Source: Triticum aestivum
Taxonomy: Eukaryota; Streptophyta; Magnoliopsida; Poales; Poaceae
Direction of reading: 5' to 3'
DNA: 64,000 nucleotides
NCBI RefSeq assembly: GCF_018294505.1
Contig: NC_057800.1
Location: forward strand, 472,304,582-472,368,581
The notes beneath the pieces were generated by a model. That model was not told the DNA's origin and searched no databases. It saw nothing but the letters and a program-made list of their open reading frames with translations. The position numbers and the translations under genes were made by a program. Position 1 is the stretch's first letter, and each line of letters begins with the position of its first letter. Shown in pieces: positions 9,920 to 20,650 of this stretch.

Positions 9920-12343
9920 TTAGACCTTCATAGGTTCAATGCTAGAGATGAATGAATGATGTTCACAAAAGTTAGCCAAACTAGTTTTAGAGCGAGTGAT
10001 TCTCCCGGTTTGAATATTTTTGAAGATTTGTTCGACGAGGTGATCTCTTGAGACTCTTGCTCGAACTCGTGAGAGCTTTTGCTTGGGTCGGGGTGGAACA
10101 TCTTCTTCATCATCTTGTCCTTCTTCTTGGCCTTCTTCATTATTGGCGTTGTTGTTTTCTTTTCTTGGTGGAGAAGGGGGTTGATGAGGTTCATCTTGAT
10201 GTACTTCCTCATTCTCTTCATCTTGGTGCGTCCCTCTCATGGATGCTTCCATGTCGACTCTTGGTTCACCTTGTTGTGAGGTGGAAGCCTCCACCTGGAC
10301 GGACGAGGTACTCTCCTTTACCTCCGTTGGACGAATCTTGCCAATAGACAAGTCTTGGATTGCTTCCGAAGGGTCTTTGTCTCCTACATCAATTGGCAAT
10401 TGCTCTACTTGTGAGCCGTTAGATTCATCAAACTTCACATCTACCATCTCTTCAACCTTTCGGGTGAAATTATTGTAGACACGATAAGTGTGAGAGTTTG
10501 AGCCATAACCAAGTAGGGAACCTTCATGAGATTTAGGAGCAAATTTAGAAAGACGATGCTTATCAATAATGTAGCACTTTGAGCCGAATACTCGAAAGTA
10601 TCCAACTTGGGGTTTGTTACCGGTGATGAGCTCGTATGCCGTCTTGTCGAGTAGCTTGTGAAGATACAAGCGATTTGTTGCATGACAAGCTGTCTCAACC
10701 GCTTCCGCCCAAAAGTGTTTTGGAGTCTTGTACTCATCAAGCATCATTCTTGCCATCTCAATAAGAGTCCGGTTTTTCCTCTCAACAACTCCATTTTGTT
10801 GAGGCGTGTACGTAGCCGAGAACACATGTGAAATCCCTTCTTCGTCAAGGAAGGTATCCACATTTGCGTTCTTGAACTCCGTTCTGTTGTCGCTCCGAAC
10901 CTTATTAATCTTCACTTCAAATTGATTCTGGGCCTTCCTAGCGAAGTTGTTTTTGAAGATCTTTTGGACCTGCGATTTATCATCAAGAAAGAACACCCAC
11001 GTAAATCTTGAAAAAGCATCGACTATGACTAGACCAAATGAGTTACCATCGAGACTCTTGTAGGCATTGGGACCAAAGAGATCCATGTGAAGTAGCTCGA
11101 GCGGTCTTCTCGTGGTCATGATGTTCTTCACGGGGTGACTTCTTCCAACTTGTTTTCCTGCTTGACAAGCACTACAAAGTCTATCCTTGTCAAATATAAC
11201 ATCTTTTACTCCAAGGATATGATCACCTTTAATAAGCTTATCAAGATTTCGCATGCCCACATGACCTAGCCTTCTATGCCACAACCAGCTTTTAGAAGAT
11301 TTAGCAATTAAGCAAGTTCTAGGTTGAGATTTTCTAGTGAAATCAACAATGTAAAGATCACCTCTACGTATACCGGTAAAGACCATTTTATGATTATCTC
11401 TACGAAACACTTGGCAATCTACTTCAGTAAATAGGACGTTGAAACCAAAGTCAGCAAGTCTAGATACGGAAAGTAAATTGTAGCCAAGCGATTCAACGAG
11501 CATAACATTTTGTATGGAGCTATCATGTGAGATGGCCACCTTACCAAGGCCAACCACCTTACCCTTTGAGTTATCACCAAAAGTGACATACTTTCGAGGG
11601 CCGCCATTTTCAGCAAGCTCACGAAACATCTCTTTGTCTCCGGTCATATGATCAGTACATCCACTATCAAGGACCCATTCCTTTCCTCCGGCCATGTAGC
11701 CGCGAAGATTAGCCATAAGACCAAAGTGTCTCATTGCATCATCAAGATCATAGTCACTATCATCATCCTCATCATAGGATCCATGTTCAACATCGTCATG
11801 TGGTGGATCAATTCCTAGAGAGAGTGATTCATTAGAAGTATGACCATAACAATGTTCATCTCTATGAATTCTAATGACTTCGGAAGTGATATTGCTAATA
11901 ATTCCAACATCTCCTTCGGCACGCATGAGATCACGAAGCTCAAATAGACAATCATTAAACTTAGGATCACTAGTGCTCATCTTACTCAAGGCAATAGACT
12001 TATGGAGAATTTCGTCTAGATTCTTCAAGGAATAATTTGGGAATCGTTCCTCAAGAAATCTCCATATAGTGTAGGCACACTTAAGAGTAGGTAAGCTAGC
12101 AATTAAATTTGTGGGCAATCCTCTAATGATAAGCTTGATAGTTCTAAGATTGCGAATCATGTCAAGATCCTCATCGGGTGTGGGATGCAGAGGGTCAATA
12201 TGAGGTGCACAAGGGCTAGTAATGTACTTGTTCAAATGATATTCATTGAAAATCTCAAGCATCTCATTTTTCCACTCATGGAAGAACTCTCCATCAAGAA
12301 TATGCACTCTATGTCTAAGACCCCCCAACGTAGACTCGTCCAT
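9920..12343 (-). CDS. Gag-protease-integrase polyprotein of element 2, long open frame
   Basis: This open frame is about 807 codons from the ATG at 12341-12343, chosen because it lies just downstream of the PBS; the frame is also open 5' of it. A gag-like N-terminus covers roughly the first 210 residues. The protease follows with WVLDSGCTDHMTG, then the integrase zinc region (WLWHRRLGHVGMRNL and CSACQAGK) and the catalytic core (LLHMDLFGP with VIVDAFSR, then TYTPQQNGVVERKNRT). An acidic/proline-rich linker ends the ORF before the RT. No CCHC zinc knuckle is visible between gag and protease, although family members usually have one. An internal deletion that kept the frame is likely. The RT follows out of frame, so the full polyprotein is broken. 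Confidence 0.85.
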   Translation of the reverse strand: MDESTLGGLRHRVHILDGEFFHEWKNEMLEIFNEYHLNKYITSPCAPHIDPLHPTPDEDLDMIRNLRTIKLIIRGLPTNLIASLPTLKCAYTIWRFLEERFPNYSLKNLDEILHKSIALSKMSTSDPKFNDCLFELRDLMRAEGDVGIISNITSEVIRIHRDEHCYGHTSNESLSLGIDPPHDDVEHGSYDEDDDSDYDLDDAMRHFGLMANLRGYMAGGKEWVLDSGCTDHMTGDKEMFRELAENGGPRKYVTFGDNSKGKVVGLGKVAISHDSSIQNVMLVESLGYNLLSVSRLADFGFNVLFTEVDCQVFRRDNHKMVFTGIRRGDLYIVDFTRKSQPRTCLIAKSSKSWLWHRRLGHVGMRNLDKLIKGDHILGVKDVIFDKDRLCSACQAGKQVGRSHPVKNIMTTRRPLELLHMDLFGPNAYKSLDGNSFGLVIVDAFSRFTWVFFLDDKSQVQKIFKNNFARKAQNQFEVKINKVRSDNRTEFKNANVDTFLDEEGISHVFSATYTPQQNGVVERKNRTLIEMARMMLDEYKTPKHFWAEAVETACHATNRLYLHKLLDKTAYELITGNKPQVGYFRVFGSKCYIIDKHRLSKFAPKSHEGSLLGYGSNSHTYRVYNNFTRKVEEMVDVKFDESNGSQVEQLPIDVGDKDPSEAIQDLSIGKIRPTEVKESTSSVQVEASTSQQGEPRVDMEASMRGTHQDEENEEVHQDEPHQPPSPPRKENNNANNEEGQEEGQDDEEDVPPRPKQKLSRVRARVSRDHLVEQIFKNIQTGRITRSKTSLANFCEHHSFISSIEPMKV

Positions 12344-12384
12344 CTTCCTCCAAAGGTGTTTAAACCAAAGCAATGGAGACCAAT

Positions 12385-12396
12385 GCTCTGATACCA
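12385..12396 (-). other. Primer-binding site of element 2
   Basis: On the minus strand this reads TGGTATCAGAGC, the standard complement of the initiator methionine tRNA 3' end. It lies two bases from the LTR boundary at 12399. This fixes the transcription direction of the element as leftward. Confidence 0.9.
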
Positions 12397-12398
12397 AT

Positions 12399-14006
12399 TG
12401 AAAGGATCGAGAAGAAGTGTCTAGAGGGGGGGGCGGTGAATAGACTCTTAGCAAATAAAAGTTGCAGTTTTTAATTTCTTTAGGTTGAGGTGGAGTTTTA
12501 GCACAAGTTCACACATTTACAATACATATCAAGCAAGCATGACAAGAGTATATGAGCAGTGGAAAGTAAAGCATGCAAGTTGCAAGAATGTAAAGGGATG
12601 GGATTCAAGTGTGTAAACGCAATTGGAGACACGGAGATTTTTGGCATGGTTTCGATAGGTGGTGCTATCGTACATCCACGTTGATGGAGACTTCAACCCA
12701 CAAAGGGTAACTGTTGTGCGAGTCCACGAAGGGCTCCACCCACTAAGGGTCCATGAAGAAGCAACCTTGTCTATCCCACCATGGCCGTCGCCCATGAAGG
12801 ACTTGCCTCACTAGGATAGATCTTCACGAAGTAGGCGATCTCCTTGCCCTTACAAACTCCTTGGTTCAACTCCACAATCTTGACGGAGGCTTCCAAGTGA
12901 CACCTAACCAATCTAGGAGACACCACTCTCCAAGAGGTAACAAATGGTGTGTTGATGATGAACTCCTTGCTCTTGTGCTTCAAATGATATTCTCCCCAAC
13001 ACTCAACTCTCTCTCTCATAGGATAGGATTTGGTGGAAAGATGATTTGAGTGGAAAGCAACTTGGGGAAGGCTAGAGATCAAGATTTATGTGGTTGGAAT
13101 GGAATATCTTGACCTCAACACAAGTGTAGGTGGTTCTCTCTCAGAAAATGTATGTTGGAAGTGTAGGCATGTTCTGATGGCTCTCTCCATGAATGAAGAG
13201 TGGGTGGAGGGGTATATATAGCCTCCACACAAAATCTAACCGTTACACACAATTTACCAAACTCGGTGGGACCGAATCGTGAAACTCGGTCAAACCGATT
13301 TAGTTCATAATGTGACCGTTAGGATTTTTGATTGGACTGACTTGATCAACTCGGTGGGACCGATGTGCTAGGGTTAGGGTAAAGCCTCATCTCGGTTGGA
13401 CCGATTACACAAACTCGGTGGAACCGATTTTGGTAATAAGCCAAACAGAGAGTTGGCCAGGTAAACTCGGTGGGGCCGATTTCATATTTCGGTGAGACCG
13501 AAATTAATGTAATAGGCAACAGAGAGTTTGCAAGCCCATCTTGGTGAGACCGAGATCCTATCGGTGAGACCGAATTGATTAGGGTTTCTGGCAGTGGCTT
13601 ATGTTAAGTGAACTCGGTGGCACTGGATAGATCAAATCGGTGGGGCTGAGTTTGACTTTTGGTTTGGGACATATTTGGCTGTGAGAAAGTAGTTGAGGGT
13701 TGTGGAGCATATCACTAAGCACTTTGAGCAAGTAAGCCATTAAGCAACACCTCACCCCCTCTTAATAGTATTGGCTTTCCTATGGACTCAATGTGATCTT
13801 GGATCACTAAAGTAGAAATGCAGAGTCTTGTGCTTTGAGCTTGAGCCAATCCTTTGTCCTCAGCATCTTGAAGGGGTTCCACATCCTCTAGTCCATGCCA
13901 CTCCATTGTTGAACTTATCTGAAACATACTAGGTAGAAGCATTAGTCCAATAAGAGATATGTTGACATTAATTACCAAAATCACCCAGGGAGCACTTGTG
14001 CTTTCA
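12399..14006 (-). repeat. 5' LTR of element 2 (SIRE-type), about 1608 bp
   Basis: Read on the minus strand it starts TGAAAGCACAAGTGC at 14006 and ends GATCCTTTCA at 12399. The sequence at 13213-13220 reads TATATATA on the minus strand and is the probable promoter TATA box. The block 13261-13660 holds a series of short palindromes listed separately. Antisense ORFs in this stretch are not supported as genes. Confidence 0.85.
13261..13660. repeat. Array of about eleven CGGTnnnACCG palindromes in the element 2 LTR
   Basis: The motif CTCGGTGGGACCGA and close variants (for example CTCGGTCAAACCGA, CTCGGTTGGACCGA and TCGGTGAGACCGA) appears about eleven times in 400 bp. Spacings are irregular, from about 15 to 75 bp. 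Each unit is an inverted repeat around a 3-base centre. The last two copies are decayed (CGGTGGCACTGG and CGGTGGGGCTGA). They lie upstream of the TATA box at 13213-13220 in the element's own direction, where enhancer or repressor sites would be expected. Confidence 0.85.
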
Positions 14007-16094
14007 CCATCTCACCAAAATACCCGACGAAGGTCCTCATAATTTTGGTACCACCGGGGTGAATCGAGTATGGTGCTTTATGTGCTTCTGCCAATATTTT
14101 CTTCTTCAGACTTTCTTGGTTGGGTACGCAAAGTCTTCCTCGGAATCTTAGCGAACCTCGCTGATCCGTAGAGAAATCTGATGCATGCCCTTGGTGCATC
14201 TTCTAGACATATATTTTCAACCTCTTGTCATCTACCTAAGCACTGCGGATTTCTTCTTCGAGAGTAGGGGAAACTTCCAATATATTGGCAAGACGGATGT
14301 CGGTGGTTACCAAATTGAGCTGCATGATTTCTTCATAAAGCTCAGGAGGCAAGGAATCCATTAGAGCATTAAGGTTGGCTAGTTTGCGACTAAGGGCGTC
14401 AACCACCACATTAGCTTTGCCCGGGTGATAATTTATTCCGAGGTCGTAGTCCTTAACCAACTCGAGCCATCTTCGTTGTCGAAGGTTCAAATCGGGCTGA
14501 GTGAATATATACTTGAGACTCTTATGGTCGGTGAATATCTGGCATTTCTTTCCAATCAGATAGTGTCTCCAGATCTTCAAAGCATGCACCACCGCGGCCA
14601 ATTCCAAATCATGAGTAGGATAGTTTCCTTCGCATTGTCGTAGTTGTTGAGATGCATAAGCCACCACTTTGCCATCTTGCATGAGTACACACCCAAGTCC
14701 TTTTCTGGATGCGTCGCCGTAGACATCAAAACTGCGGTAAATGTCTGGAAGAGTCAATACTGGTGCCGATGTCAGCCTGATTTTTAACTCATTGAAACTC
14801 TGTTTGCAGTCCTCAGTCCATAGGAATTTATTATCATTCTTAAGAAGCTTAGTCATTGGCTTGGCGATCTTGGAGAATCCTTCGATAAAACGGCGATAAT
14901 ATCCGGCTAGTCCGAGGAAACTCTGGATTTCTGAGACTATTGTGGGGGCGGACCAATCAAGTACATCATTCACCTTGCTTGGGTCCATTGAGGTTCCTTC
15001 TGCCGACAGGACATGCCCGAGAAATCCCACTTGCTGGAGCCGAAACTCACATTTGCTGAATTTGGCATAAAGTTGATGGTCGCGAAGCCTTTGCATAACT
15101 GCTCGAAGATGTTCCTTGTGTTCGTCCTTGCTCTTGGAGTAAATGGGGATGTCATTAATGAACACCACTACAAATTTGTCCAAGAAGTCCATAAACACCT
15201 TGTTCATCATATGCATAAAGAAGTCAGGGGCGTTGGTGAGGCCGAAGGACATAACGGTATATTCATAAAGACCGTACCGAGTGGTGAACGCGGTCTTAGG
15301 AATATCTTCCTTCTTTATCTTGAGATGATGATATCTAGTCCTCAAATCAATTTTTGAGAATACTTTGGCCCCACTGAGTTGATCAAACAGATCGTCAATC
15401 CTCGGCAGTGGATACTTGTTTTTAATGGTGACGTCATTCAGCTGTCGGTAGTCTACACACATTCGTAGACTGCCATCCTTTTTGTCCACAAAGATCGCTG
15501 GTGATCCCCATGGCGAAGAGCTTGGACGGATGTATCCTTTCTGCAGCATCTCATCCAGTTGTTTCTTCAACTCCACCAATTCCGAGGAAGGCATTCGATA
15601 ATATTTCTTATGTATCGGGGTGGTTCCAGGCACCAAGTCAATTGTAAACTCCAGATCTCGGTCTGGTGGCATGCCTGGTAATTCTTCAGGAAATACATCT
15701 GGATACTCACTGACCACTGGAATTAATTCCACCTCTTCTGCTACTACTGTGAAAACCATATCGTATGCGCTTGCGGGCATAAAAGCTTGTGGTGCGACCT
15801 TCCATGTTTTTCAGGGTAACTTCTCTGGTCGCACAGCTGATGCATACTTGGTATTGGGTTAACCAATTCATGCCCAGAATGACATCCAATTTGTTGGAGT
15901 CGATGATTATCAACGATGTTGGAAACTTGATGCCCTTGATGTCAATTTCCAAATTTCGGCCGACGAGATTGCTTTTGAGTAGGGATCCCGGGGATTGTAC
16001 CAGCATGTGCTTTCCCAAAATCGAGCAAGGAAAATTGTTTTGGGAAGCAAAACTCCACGAAATAAAAGAGTGGGAAGCCCCAGAGTAAAATAAA
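14007..16094 (-). pseudogene. Protease-RT-RNase H-integrase region of element 3
   Basis: The long open piece (15780-14236, 514 codons) holds a typical Gypsy [22 protein letters not shown], then [14 protein letters not shown], then the catalytic box. RNase H follows ([20 protein letters not shown], then [11 protein letters not shown]). The integrase zinc-binding region (14199-14007) includes HKAPYSIHPGGTK. Two catalytic sites are damaged. The RT box reads VVFINDI, with Asn (codon at 15154-15156) where the first catalytic Asp belongs. The protease reads FYSGASHSF, with Tyr (16085-16087) where the active-site Asp belongs. A frame break separates protease and RT near 15780. The rest of the integrase lies beyond element 2, off the window. 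Confidence 0.9.
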
Positions 16095-16095
16095 A

Positions 16096-17260
16096 TTACG
16101 GCGGGTATGTCATTAACAAGAAACATACCAATGACGACTTTCGGATCCTCTTGGGCTTCGTCTGCAGAGATATGATGGATTTGCCCTTGGACCATATCTG
16201 GGGCGGAATACGGCTCCATGTAGTTGACTTGCGGATGAAATGGAGCTGCTTGTTTGTTGTTCTTGGGACACTGTCTAGCGTAGTGTCCGGTTTGACCATA
16301 GCTGAAGCATGAATTGTTGCGCTGACAATCGTCGCGCACCGGGCTGGTCACGACATTCTTGACTTGAGTGGTAGTCTTGTTGACATTCTGCTGCCAGTTG
16401 GGTTTGTACTCCACCTGAGTCTGTTGCCAAGTATGAGCCTTTTTCACTGGTTGCATATCCTTCTTCGGCTCGAATTTGCGCTTGTGGTCGTTAACAGTTG
16501 GCTTGTTATCGTGCAGGAGCTGTGTTCCCTTTCTGCGATGAGGGCCTTGTTTACCAGAGTCAGGAAGTCTGGGAAATCAAACATGCTGAGCGTGCACCTG
16601 AGATGCTGATTCAGGCCTCCAAGAAACCGGTTGATCTTCCGCTCTTCCGTGGCAACATCGTGGAGATAATAGCGGGCCAAATGGTTGAATTTATTCAGAT
16701 ACTCGTTGACGGTCATGCTGCCTTGAGTGAGAGCGAGGAATTCGCGTTGCTTGATTTTCATGACTCCGGTGGGAATATGATACTTGCGGAAATGATCCTT
16801 GAATTTTGTCCAAGTAATTTCCTCGTTTGCAGGCCATATTGTCTTGGCATTATCCCACCATATAGCGGTAGCTCCTTCGAGATAATGTGTTGCGAAGGGA
16901 ACCTTGTATCCTTCCTCAGTGCGAGCAATCTCCAGTTTCCTCTCAATAGTCCTTAGCCAATCGTCGGTGTCCAATGGATCAATAGCGTGGCTAAAACTGG
17001 GAGGCTTGGTTCGCTGAAAATCTGACAGCTTGGAGTGATGGCCATTCTGGTTTCCACTCCGCCCAACCATAACTTGTACACTTTTTAGTATTTCCAGCAG
17101 ATCGTTGCTCCTTCTTTCTTCAAACATTCGTAAGATTTGCTCAGTGGAAGGCGGATGTGGCGGTGGAGATGGAGGTGGCGGGCGTGGCTCAGGGGAACGT
17201 CCTGCCTATCTTGCGGAGCGATGGACAGGGACATCCTCACAAGCTTGGCTGCTGCTGCCT
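16096..17260 (-). pseudogene. gag of element 3, frameshifted, zinc knuckle damaged
   Basis: The main piece (17127-16444) carries a Retrotrans_gag-like core: WLRTIERKLEIARTEEGYKV, then HYLEGATAIWWDN, then FKDHFRKYHIP and EYLNKFNHLARY. The frame extends upstream through a proline-rich segment to a TAG near 17205, which looks like a point-mutated sense codon. A frameshift near 16450 moves to the frame with the zinc knuckle CFSYGQTGHYARQC (near 16300). In that knuckle the second Cys is Tyr (16297-16299), so zinc binding should be lost. Gag forms the particle and binds RNA. Confidence 0.85.
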
Positions 17261-17484
17261 CCACACGTCATCCTATTTTTCGTTTCCCCAATACATACCA
17301 ACCATCATGAGAAAATTCCAAAATGGGAGAAAAAGGCAATGAAAAATCCCAGAAGAAAGCAACGAATGAAAACCAAGGCGAATAAAAGGTTCGAACATAA
17401 TTACACATAGTCCCAACATGAAAGTAAACATCACAACGAGTCTACTACCCTCATACATTAAGCTACGCATCATGACAAGTGCGA

Positions 17485-18324
17485 TTACAACCATACATTA
17501 TGCTCATGACTACATCGATACTCTAACGGTCTACTACTCGGATGGTGCTGCTGCAGGCTCGTCTCCTGAGCCGGATCTAGATCCTGAACTGATAGTAGAG
17601 ACCTCCGGGTTAAGAGAGACACGCTGGCGCTGCCTCGAGGGCTCTCCCTCAGGGGCAGGCGGGGGATGTGATCTAAGCATAGGAGCGGCAGGAGTAGCGC
17701 AAGGGAAGACCATGCAGTAGGAGCACTGCGAGGGTTCACCGTCAGAGGGTTAACGGTACCCTGTGAGGTCGCCAGGGGAACAGAGGCGGAAGGAACTAGA
17801 GAAGTATAGATGGCAGCGGGAAGAGGGTTCCTCATACGAGCAGCCGCGAGAGCTGCGCGAGCGTGTGACAGCTCCTGAGCTAACTCGTAGTTCAGGAGAT
17901 AACTGGCAGTGATGTAGGGAGAAAGGTGGCTAGTGGGACGATCGCACGCCGGATTAATCAAAGGAAAGTGGATACTCCCATTCTCGTGTAGAGATGGGTA
18001 GTAGAAAAGACCAGGGTGAGTATGCATGCGAACCTCGTTGTAGCGCAAGTCTACAAGAGCCTCGATAGCAGCAAATTGAACCGCCTGAGATGGCGTAAAA
18101 GCAAGACCACCCTTAGTCGAACGAGTGTAAGCGCCGGAAGGGGAACTGTGGTATAGAGTGACCTCAGCATAATACTCATACAATGCACCGGCCAGATGCT
18201 CGCGATACACCCGATACTCTGGATCAGCGCCCTCTGGGTAGAGCCGTCGCTACATGTTCTGAAGCAGGTGCGACGATGTGTACGGAGCTAGCTCAGGATG
18301 GTACAAGATCGGTACTGGTGCCAT
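17485..18324 (-). pseudogene. Uncharacterised ORF upstream of gag in element 3, possible dsRNA-binding-like fold
   Basis: The frame runs 280 codons from an ATG at 18322-18324, with one in-frame TAG at codon 25 (18250-18252). It is otherwise open to 17485, although the last part may be out of the natural frame. The N-terminus reads MAPVPILYHPELAPYTSSHL. Residues around 39-105 read YREHLAGALYEYYAEVTLYH, then KGGLAFTPSQAVQFAAIEAL. This helix, then strands, then an alanine-rich helix resembles a dsRNA-binding motif, but that is my inference. It lies between the PBS and gag, where most chromoviruses have only a leader. I do not recognise a named family. Confidence 0.5.
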
Positions 18325-18472
18325 CTACACTCACAAACCGTACGGTTAGTAATAACAACAAGTAAACATGCATGCAATGCAACAACCAATTTCTATGACT
18401 ACCGGCACTCTAACGAAGCTATCTACCGTTTCACTAACGCACTAACGGTCTAGCGTGTCCTACAACTAGCGC

Positions 18473-18485
18473 GGCTTTAATACCA
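18473..18485 (-). other. Probable primer-binding site of element 3
   Basis: The minus strand reads TGGTATTAAAGCC five bases inside the proposed LTR end (18491). It resembles an initiator-methionine tRNA PBS with two mismatches. Confidence 0.6.
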
Positions 18486-18490
18486 AGCAT

Positions 18491-20650
18491 TGTGGCACCT
18501 CGACTCAGAGCAACCAGTTTACCCTGCATTGCCAGCCCAGAGATCAAGTCTTCTGGCAATACACAACAACATGGTACAGAAACAACCGCTTTATTGATGC
18601 TAGCGGATTACATAGGTCTGATATTACATCGAGATACAAGGCCAAGCGGCACACTCGGTGCTGCTGGACAGTATGTACATTATTTAATGAACATGACTGG
18701 GGCCTCAATCACACGAACTACACGGCAGCGGAAGAACGACGAAGTGGAACTCCATAACACACGGACACCGACGTGGACACGACCTAGACACGAGATGCGC
18801 TCCAATGCGAACCGACTTGCCTGAAAGTTGGCATAACACGCCAGGTCGGTACATTGAATGTACTTGCAAGCTCACAACAAACATAAGCACGATGACAGAC
18901 AATATCATGATAATTAATCAGATTAAATCAATGCAAGAAATACTATAGATGCAATGCAAACACTACGTCCTCCGAGTCTCACGAACTCACTTACCAGACG
19001 GTTACCTCATAACCAAACAGTGACCATACCAGGGTCACACCTGAAACCAATCACTCCTGAACACCTCAAGAGTTCATGATTCACCACAAAACAATGCATC
19101 ACAACAATCACTTAGTTTGCAAGATTTATTATAAAAGTTGATCCATGGTGTGACTTACTCACGAGTTATGCCCATAACCAAGGATGCGGCTATCGATAGA
19201 TTAGATACACTCTGCAGAGGTAGCGCACTTTACCCATACTACGGAACACCTGGCCTCGCATGCCCATTCGGGTGGACCAAAGCATTCCGACGAAACCCTC
19301 CCTTGGTCATGCACTCTCCTTGGCCACTCCGACCAACTCCCTCTCAGGTCTAGGTCTTGGGTGGCCCCGTGTCTACCAAAGACACCAACGACCACCGTCG
19401 TGTCAAAACAGTTCCAAATGGGGACAAGGTACCATAAAAACAAAAATGAGCACACAAGGTTATGGTTGTCTACCGGGCCAGGGTAGGCACGCCCATAACC
19501 TTCCCTCGCGGGAAGCACCGGTGAGAGCCACAACAAAGGACCGAATCAAGACCTTCCCATAAGGTAAATGTGGTCGCACTGAATTGAAAACCCGATTCAG
19601 TGGAACCATGATGTGATCAACATCGTATTCAAGTTGAACTTAATCAGGTTTAGCTTTGATAAAAACTTTTTATCAATAACATGATATAATACCATAATCA
19701 TGCAACTACTCGTCATGCAAGGCAAACAACTCCTAGTCATGGATCAAACAACATAAATATCTTGCAATACTCAGAATCAAAACTTCTCAGGCAATAACTC
19801 ATTTTTATTATCAAGCAATATTTTTATTAGTTCATCTTTTAATAGAAAATATCACTTAATAAAATAACTATCATTAATTTCCATAGCAATATGTCTAGTG
19901 CAAAATCTTGCTACACTTAGCCAAACAAGTTCATGCATTCAACCAGTAACTAAAACAAGCATATCAAGCAGGATAAAGTAACTAGCAATTAACCAAATTT
20001 ATTTATGAAATTTTAAATGCAAATAAGAACTCATATTCAAGTAGAAAATCATAGATATTGAAATAACACCATCCAAATGCGGATGTGGCTTGCCTTAGTG
20101 TAGAGGAGGATCACACACCTCTTGGTTTGCTTCAAGACAAGCTTCTCCTTCTGAAAAGAATTTAAAACCAGAAAAATAATTATCGAAAACCTCTCTGAAA
20201 AGCACTAGAAATTCTAGACAACAAGGAAAAATCCATCCTTTGGTGTGCTGCTAGAGCTTTCTGAAACAAAGACAATGCAAAAAGAATCAAATCATTTGGA
20301 CTTATGGTTTAGAAATGGTGGCTGGTCAAAGTTTAGTCAAATTTCTGAATAATATTTGAATTAAACAGAAAACCAGGGGGTGACGTCGAAGGCGTAAACG
20401 GGAAAGGCGCCTCCACTCGTACCGCTTCAGGCGCGAGTGGTAAGACTGACAAGTGGGTCCCGCGCGTGAGGAGAGAGAGGGGGAGCGCGAGATCAGAGAG
20501 AGGCGGGGCTTCGCCGGAGCTCACGCCGGCGATGAGGGGGTTTGGGGCTAGGCTAGAGGAATAGGATTGAAGCGGGGCTCGTGGCGCACCGGCCCGTACC
20601 CGTAGCTTGGCGTGGGGTGGATGGAGCTCCTCGCGGTCGGGCTCGCAAGC
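18491..20650 (-). repeat. 5' LTR of element 3, main part
   Basis: In the minus-strand reading this stretch ends ...GAGGTGCCACA next to the PBS. It has no supportable ORF: the left two thirds are AT-rich and 20370-20650 is GC-rich. It is cut at 20650 by element 4. A further 66 bp after the CAAGC duplication (27451-27516) probably completes it. The far boundary is not confirmed, because the second LTR lies off the window. Confidence 0.55.

Larger units (their letters stand above)
1..14006 (-). mobile_element. SIRE/Maximus-type Copia retrotransposon (element 2), 5' part, interrupted
   Basis: This is a minus-strand Ty1/Copia element whose 5' LTR lies at 12399-14006, with the primer-binding site at 12385-12396. 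Gag-pol runs leftward off the window edge. The block 464-9041 is a later insertion and does not belong to it. The order gag, protease, integrase, RT, RNase H is the Copia order. The LTR opens (minus strand) with TGAAAGCACAAGTGCTCC, which I recall as typical of grass SIRE/Maximus elements. The 3' LTR and any env-like ORF lie outside the window. The 5 bases after the LTR (14007-14011, ccatc) are the expected target duplication, but the partner copy is not visible. The element interrupts the integrase region of the chromovirus Gypsy to its right. Confidence 0.85.

Noticed and set aside
10048..10347. Plus-strand ORFs opposite element 2 pol
   Set aside because: The minus strand carries the known polyprotein linker here. 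The plus-strand ORFs are its shadow.
12385..12396. tRNA-like motif
   Set aside because: It is only the 12-base complement to the tRNA 3' end (a PBS). No cloverleaf surrounds it.
13261..13660. Possible CRISPR-like array
   Set aside because: Spacers are irregular (15-75 bp), repeats are short and variable, the context is a plant LTR and there are no cas genes. It is listed as palindromic LTR repeats instead.
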